Part shown: in pieces, positions 5,260 through 7,405 of the stretch | Layout: the number at the start of each line of letters is the position of its first letter | Numbering within the stretch: the first letter of the stretch is position 1 | Assembly: GCA_031261385.1 (NCBI GenBank) | Contig: JAISJS010000061.1 | Span: forward strand, 1-7,405 | DNA: 7,405 nt | Source: Treponema sp. | GTDB taxonomy: Bacteria; Spirochaetota; Spirochaetia; Treponematales; Breznakiellaceae | Direction: 5' to 3' | Position numbers and translations under genes: made by a program | Notes under the pieces: model-generated | What the model was told of the DNA's origin: nothing | Databases searched by the model: none | The model's input: only the letters and a program-made list of their open reading frames with translations

Positions 5260-5613
5260 TTGATACAGATCGATGCGGTTCTTGACAGGGCCGGATTGTT
5301 GAAATCCTGCAAGGTTGAGGGCCACGCCGGCGCCAAAGGGCTTTTCCGGATCCGGAATGCCAAGGCGGATATTGTTTGTGCTGCTGTTTCGGTGCTGGTG
5401 CGGACGGCTTTACAGCTTTTTTCGGGAAAAACGGGGATCAAAGTGAGGGGCGCGGCCCCGGAACGTGGTCTCCTTTGGATGGAGATTGATTATACTGCGG
5501 AGGGAAGGGATTTCCTTTCCGTTGCCGGGGAATTTCTTGTCGAGGGGCTTACGGGCGTCTCAAAGGATTACCCCAAAAATTGTAAAATGACTATACATAG
5601 ATCGGAGGACTAA
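5260..5613 (+). CDS. prp: Ribosomal-processing cysteine protease Prp (YsxB family)
   Basis: In Firmicutes Prp removes an N-terminal extension from L27. The protein here has 117 residues from a TTG start at 5260; no in-frame ATG lies nearby, and the start peptide MIQIDAVLDRAG fits the family. The catalytic pair is visible: His22 in VEGHAG and Cys40 in ADIVCAAVSVL. The His-Cys spacing is 18 residues, against 12 in B. subtilis YsxB and S. aureus Prp from memory, so a loop of about six residues is added. It sits between rplU and rpmA as usual, 14 nt after the rplU stop, and its 3' end contains the GGAGG ribosome-binding site of rpmA. L27 here shows no extension to cleave, so the substrate is unclear. 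Confidence 0.85.
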   Translation: MIQIDAVLDRAGLLKSCKVEGHAGAKGLFRIRNAKADIVCAAVSVLVRTALQLFSGKTGIKVRGAAPERGLLWMEIDYTAEGRDFLSVAGEFLVEGLTGVSKDYPKNCKMTIHRSED

Positions 5614-5614
5614 T

Positions 5615-5875
5615 ATGGCACGTAAACGCGGCGGCAGCGGCGCTAAAAACGGACGGGATTCTAATCCCCAATATCTTGGTATCAAGGCATCCGGCGGTTC
5701 AATCGTGAAGGCGGGGACCATTATCGCCCGGCAGAACGGCACCAGGATTCATCCCGGCGCCAATGTGGGCTTGGGCGGCGATTATACCCTCTTTGCCAAG
5801 GTTGACGGGAAGGTTACCTTTAGCCAGCGCCGGGGGCGCAAGCTCGCCGGGGTTGTCCCCGCAGCGGCTGAGTAG
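5615..5875 (+). CDS. rpmA: 50S ribosomal protein L27
   Basis: A large-subunit protein whose N-terminal tail reaches the peptidyl-transferase centre. It has 86 residues, normal length. The start MARKRGGSGAKNGRDSN is the mature-type tail, followed by the conserved core YLGIKASGGSIVKAGTIIARQ and VGLGGDYTLFAKVDGKV. The ATG at 5615 has GGAGG (5604-5608) 6 nt upstream, which overlaps the last codons of prp. An upstream in-frame TGA at 5588-5590 leaves room for only eight more codons, none a usual start, so no cleavable N-terminal extension can exist. It probably shares a transcript with rplU and prp. Confidence 0.97.
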   Translation: MARKRGGSGAKNGRDSNPQYLGIKASGGSIVKAGTIIARQNGTRIHPGANVGLGGDYTLFAKVDGKVTFSQRRGRKLAGVVPAAAE

Positions 5876-5888
5876 CGTAAAACGGCAA

Positions 5889-5989
5889 GAATTCAAGAAA
5901 ATAAACCACGAACCACACAAATAGGACGAACTTTTGCTACTTTTTCAGAGTTTTGTTCGTGTTGTTTGTGGTTGAATCTCTTCAAATTC
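5889..5989. repeat. 101-bp imperfect inverted repeat between rpmA and obgE
   Basis: Left parts GAATTC...AACCAC (5889-5909) and AACCACAC...GACGAAC (5911-5931) pair imperfectly with right parts GTTCGTG...GTGGTT (5955-5973) and ...AAATTC (up to 5989), around a T-rich 23-nt centre (5932-5954). AACCAC occurs twice on the left and once on the right, so pairing can slip. It fills most of the 132-bp gap. It could be a small non-autonomous palindromic element, an RNA hairpin, or a weak terminator; no promoter for obgE is evident. Confidence 0.55.
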
Positions 5990-6007
5990 AAAATTTCCGG
6001 GTAGTGT

Positions 6008-7114
6008 GTGGAAAAATTTGCCGACGAAGCATTAATAGAAGTCTCCTCCGGGTCAGGCGGAAACGGCTGTGTTGCTTTCAGGCGGGAGAAATATGTCCCC
6101 AAAGGGGGGCCCTCCGGGGGCGACGGCGGCAGGGGCGGGGATGTGATCTTTACCGTCCGCCGAAACCTTCGTACTTTGGCTCATCTTCGTTATAAACATT
6201 CATTCAAAGCAGAAAATGGACACGACGGCGAAGGGTCGGGCCGCTATGGGAAAAACGGTGAGGATATTATTATTCCGCTGCCCCCCGGCGCAGTGATTAT
6301 GAACGCCGATTCCGGCGTTCTTATCCGGGATTTTGCCGGGCAGGAGGTTCTCCCCGCCCCAAACGATGGCCTGCGGGAAGAATCCTGGGGTCAGGGCGCG
6401 CAGCGGGCCGAAAACGGCTTTGTTTTCCTTAAAGGGGGAAACGGCGGCTGGGGAAATATCCATTTTAAGTCATCGGTGAATCAGGCGCCGCGCAAGGCGC
6501 TGCCGGGGCAGCCGGGGCAAACGGTGCGGCTCAAAGTCGAACTGCAAATCATGGCGGATATCGGCCTTGTGGGGCTTCCCAACGCGGGGAAATCGAGCCT
6601 GCTTGACCGCTTTACCAATGCCCGGCCCAAAATCGCCCCGTATCCTTTTACCACGAAAATTCCCAACCTTGGGGTGCTCACACAGGGGACAGGCCGCGGC
6701 GATGATGCCGACAGCAGGGACATCATCCTGGCGGATATTCCGGGGCTTATAGCAGGAGCTTCTGACGGCGCCGGCCTTGGGATTCGCTTTTTAAAGCACA
6801 TATCCCGTACTGCCGCTCTGGCCTTTCTCATCGACCTTTCCGATGATAATTATCTTACCGCCTTTGACATTCTGTGCGGGGAGCTTGAAGCCTTTTCAGC
6901 GGAGCTTGTGCAGAAAAAACGGATCATTGCCGGAACCAAAACCGATTTGGAGGCAAGCGAAGGGCGGCTTGCGGAACTTGCAAAAAAATACCCTGACGAA
7001 AAGATTTTTGGAATTTCGGTCTTTTCGGGGGACGGGCTCAGGGAGTTGGCCGCAGAACTCGTACTGCTGGCGACGCCGGCAGCGCTTGCGGGGACGGGGG
7101 CCGCTGAACGGTGA
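6008..7114 (+). CDS. obgE: Obg-family GTPase, ribosome assembly factor
   Basis: An essential GTPase that works in maturation of the 50S subunit and in stress control. It has 368 residues from GTG at 6008, which gives the normal start MEKFADEALIEVSSGSGGNG. The Gly-rich Obg fold covers residues 1-160. The G domain follows: G1 GLPNAGKSS (189-197), switch I PFTTK (213-217), G3 DIPGLI (243-248), G4 TKTD (310-313, Thr in place of the usual Asn of NKxD), and G5 near ISVFSGDG (336-343). There is no long C-terminal acidic domain. Residues about 114-137 are an insertion of roughly 20 residues in the Obg fold compared with E. coli. The Shine-Dalgarno is weak. The stop overlaps the nadD start by 4 nt. 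It follows rpmA after a gap filled by an inverted repeat. Confidence 0.95.
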   Translation: MEKFADEALIEVSSGSGGNGCVAFRREKYVPKGGPSGGDGGRGGDVIFTVRRNLRTLAHLRYKHSFKAENGHDGEGSGRYGKNGEDIIIPLPPGAVIMNADSGVLIRDFAGQEVLPAPNDGLREESWGQGAQRAENGFVFLKGGNGGWGNIHFKSSVNQAPRKALPGQPGQTVRLKVELQIMADIGLVGLPNAGKSSLLDRFTNARPKIAPYPFTTKIPNLGVLTQGTGRGDDADSRDIILADIPGLIAGASDGAGLGIRFLKHISRTAALAFLIDLSDDNYLTAFDILCGELEAFSAELVQKKRIIAGTKTDLEASEGRLAELAKKYPDEKIFGISVFSGDGLRELAAELVLLATPAALAGTGAAER

Positions 7115-7405
7115 AGCTGGCAATTCTTGGGGGCAGTTTTAATCCCCTCCATCTGGGGCACCTTTTCCTCGCCGAGGCGGTACTTTCCGCATTTGACTAT
7201 GACCGGATTATCCTTATCCCCGCCTTTCAATCCCCGTTCAAACAGGGCTTTCCCGGCATGGGGGGAAACTCCCGTGACCGGCTTGATATGATTGCCGCTT
7301 CCATTGCCGGCGACCCCCGCCTTACCTTTGATGACTGCGAGATCAAACGGGAAGGGGTCTCCTATACCATCGACACGGTACGGGACATTATTGCCCGTTA
7401 CCTCC
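7111..7405 (+). CDS. nadD: Nicotinate-nucleotide adenylyltransferase, 3'-truncated by window edge
   Basis: Converts nicotinate mononucleotide and ATP to deamido-NAD in NAD synthesis. The window holds the first 98 codons of about 190-210. The start is GTG at 7111, overlapping the obgE stop as GTGA, so translation is likely coupled. LAILGGSFNPLHLGHL gives the nucleotidyltransferase GGSFxP motif and HLGH (residues 14-17), which bind and position ATP. SYTIDTV at residues 84-90 is the conserved NadD motif SYTxDT, which separates it from phosphopantetheine adenylyltransferase. Placement after obgE is a common arrangement in treponemes and Firmicutes. Confidence 0.93.
   Translation, partial: MKLAILGGSFNPLHLGHLFLAEAVLSAFDYDRIILIPAFQSPFKQGFPGMGGNSRDRLDMIAASIAGDPRLTFDDCEIKREGVSYTIDTVRDIIARYL

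Noticed and set aside
6186..6240. Frameshift or damage in the Obg fold
   Set aside because: The frame is continuous with conserved Obg motifs before and after. Only the later insertion at residues 114-137 is unusual.

Overview
The window looks like chromosomal DNA of a spirochaete, most likely a termite-gut or other moderately GC-rich treponeme. The evidence is the block rplU-prp-rpmA-obgE-nadD, an L27 that starts directly at a MARKRGGSG-type N-terminus, an ArgRS with a KMKSREG signature, and a secreted CsgG-like protein of a kind I recall from treponemes. The genus call is inference from protein style; no rRNA or other marker is present.

Layout. (1) 1-1443: 3' part of argS, entering the window just before its HLGH motif. 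It carries an unusual in-frame 22-codon tandem duplication packed with 13-bp palindromes (1093-1196). (2) 1465-2893: a divergent pair, a small XRE regulator on the minus strand and a secreted CsgG/LpoB-like protein on the plus strand, sharing a 109-bp AT-rich promoter region. (3) 2961-4812: a complete hipBA toxin-antitoxin operon on the minus strand. Both ends carry a pair of 16-bp palindromes of form TCGT-N8-ACGA, and the two palindromes of each pair are exactly 41 bp apart. The upstream pair overlaps and flanks a near-consensus hipB promoter; the downstream pair lies just beyond hipA. (4) 4843-7405: a housekeeping operon with a strong promoter: rplU (L21), prp (ribosomal-processing cysteine protease), rpmA (L27), a 101-bp imperfect inverted repeat, obgE, and the 5' part of nadD, which overlaps the obgE stop by 4 nt.

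How it works together. L21, L27 and ObgE act on the large ribosomal subunit. Prp is known in Firmicutes for trimming L27, yet L27 here has no extension to trim. NadD makes NAD precursors and ArgRS charges tRNA-Arg. The middle 3.4 kb (XRE, secreted protein, hipBA) looks like an accessory insertion between two housekeeping blocks.

The best leads are the symmetric paired-operator architecture around hipBA and a family of 13-bp palindromes (GGTGCCTGGCACC, GGTGTCAGTCACC, GGGGCCTGACCCC) found inside argS, upstream of rplU and across the rplU stop codon. No CRISPR array, tRNA, rRNA or complete transposase was seen.
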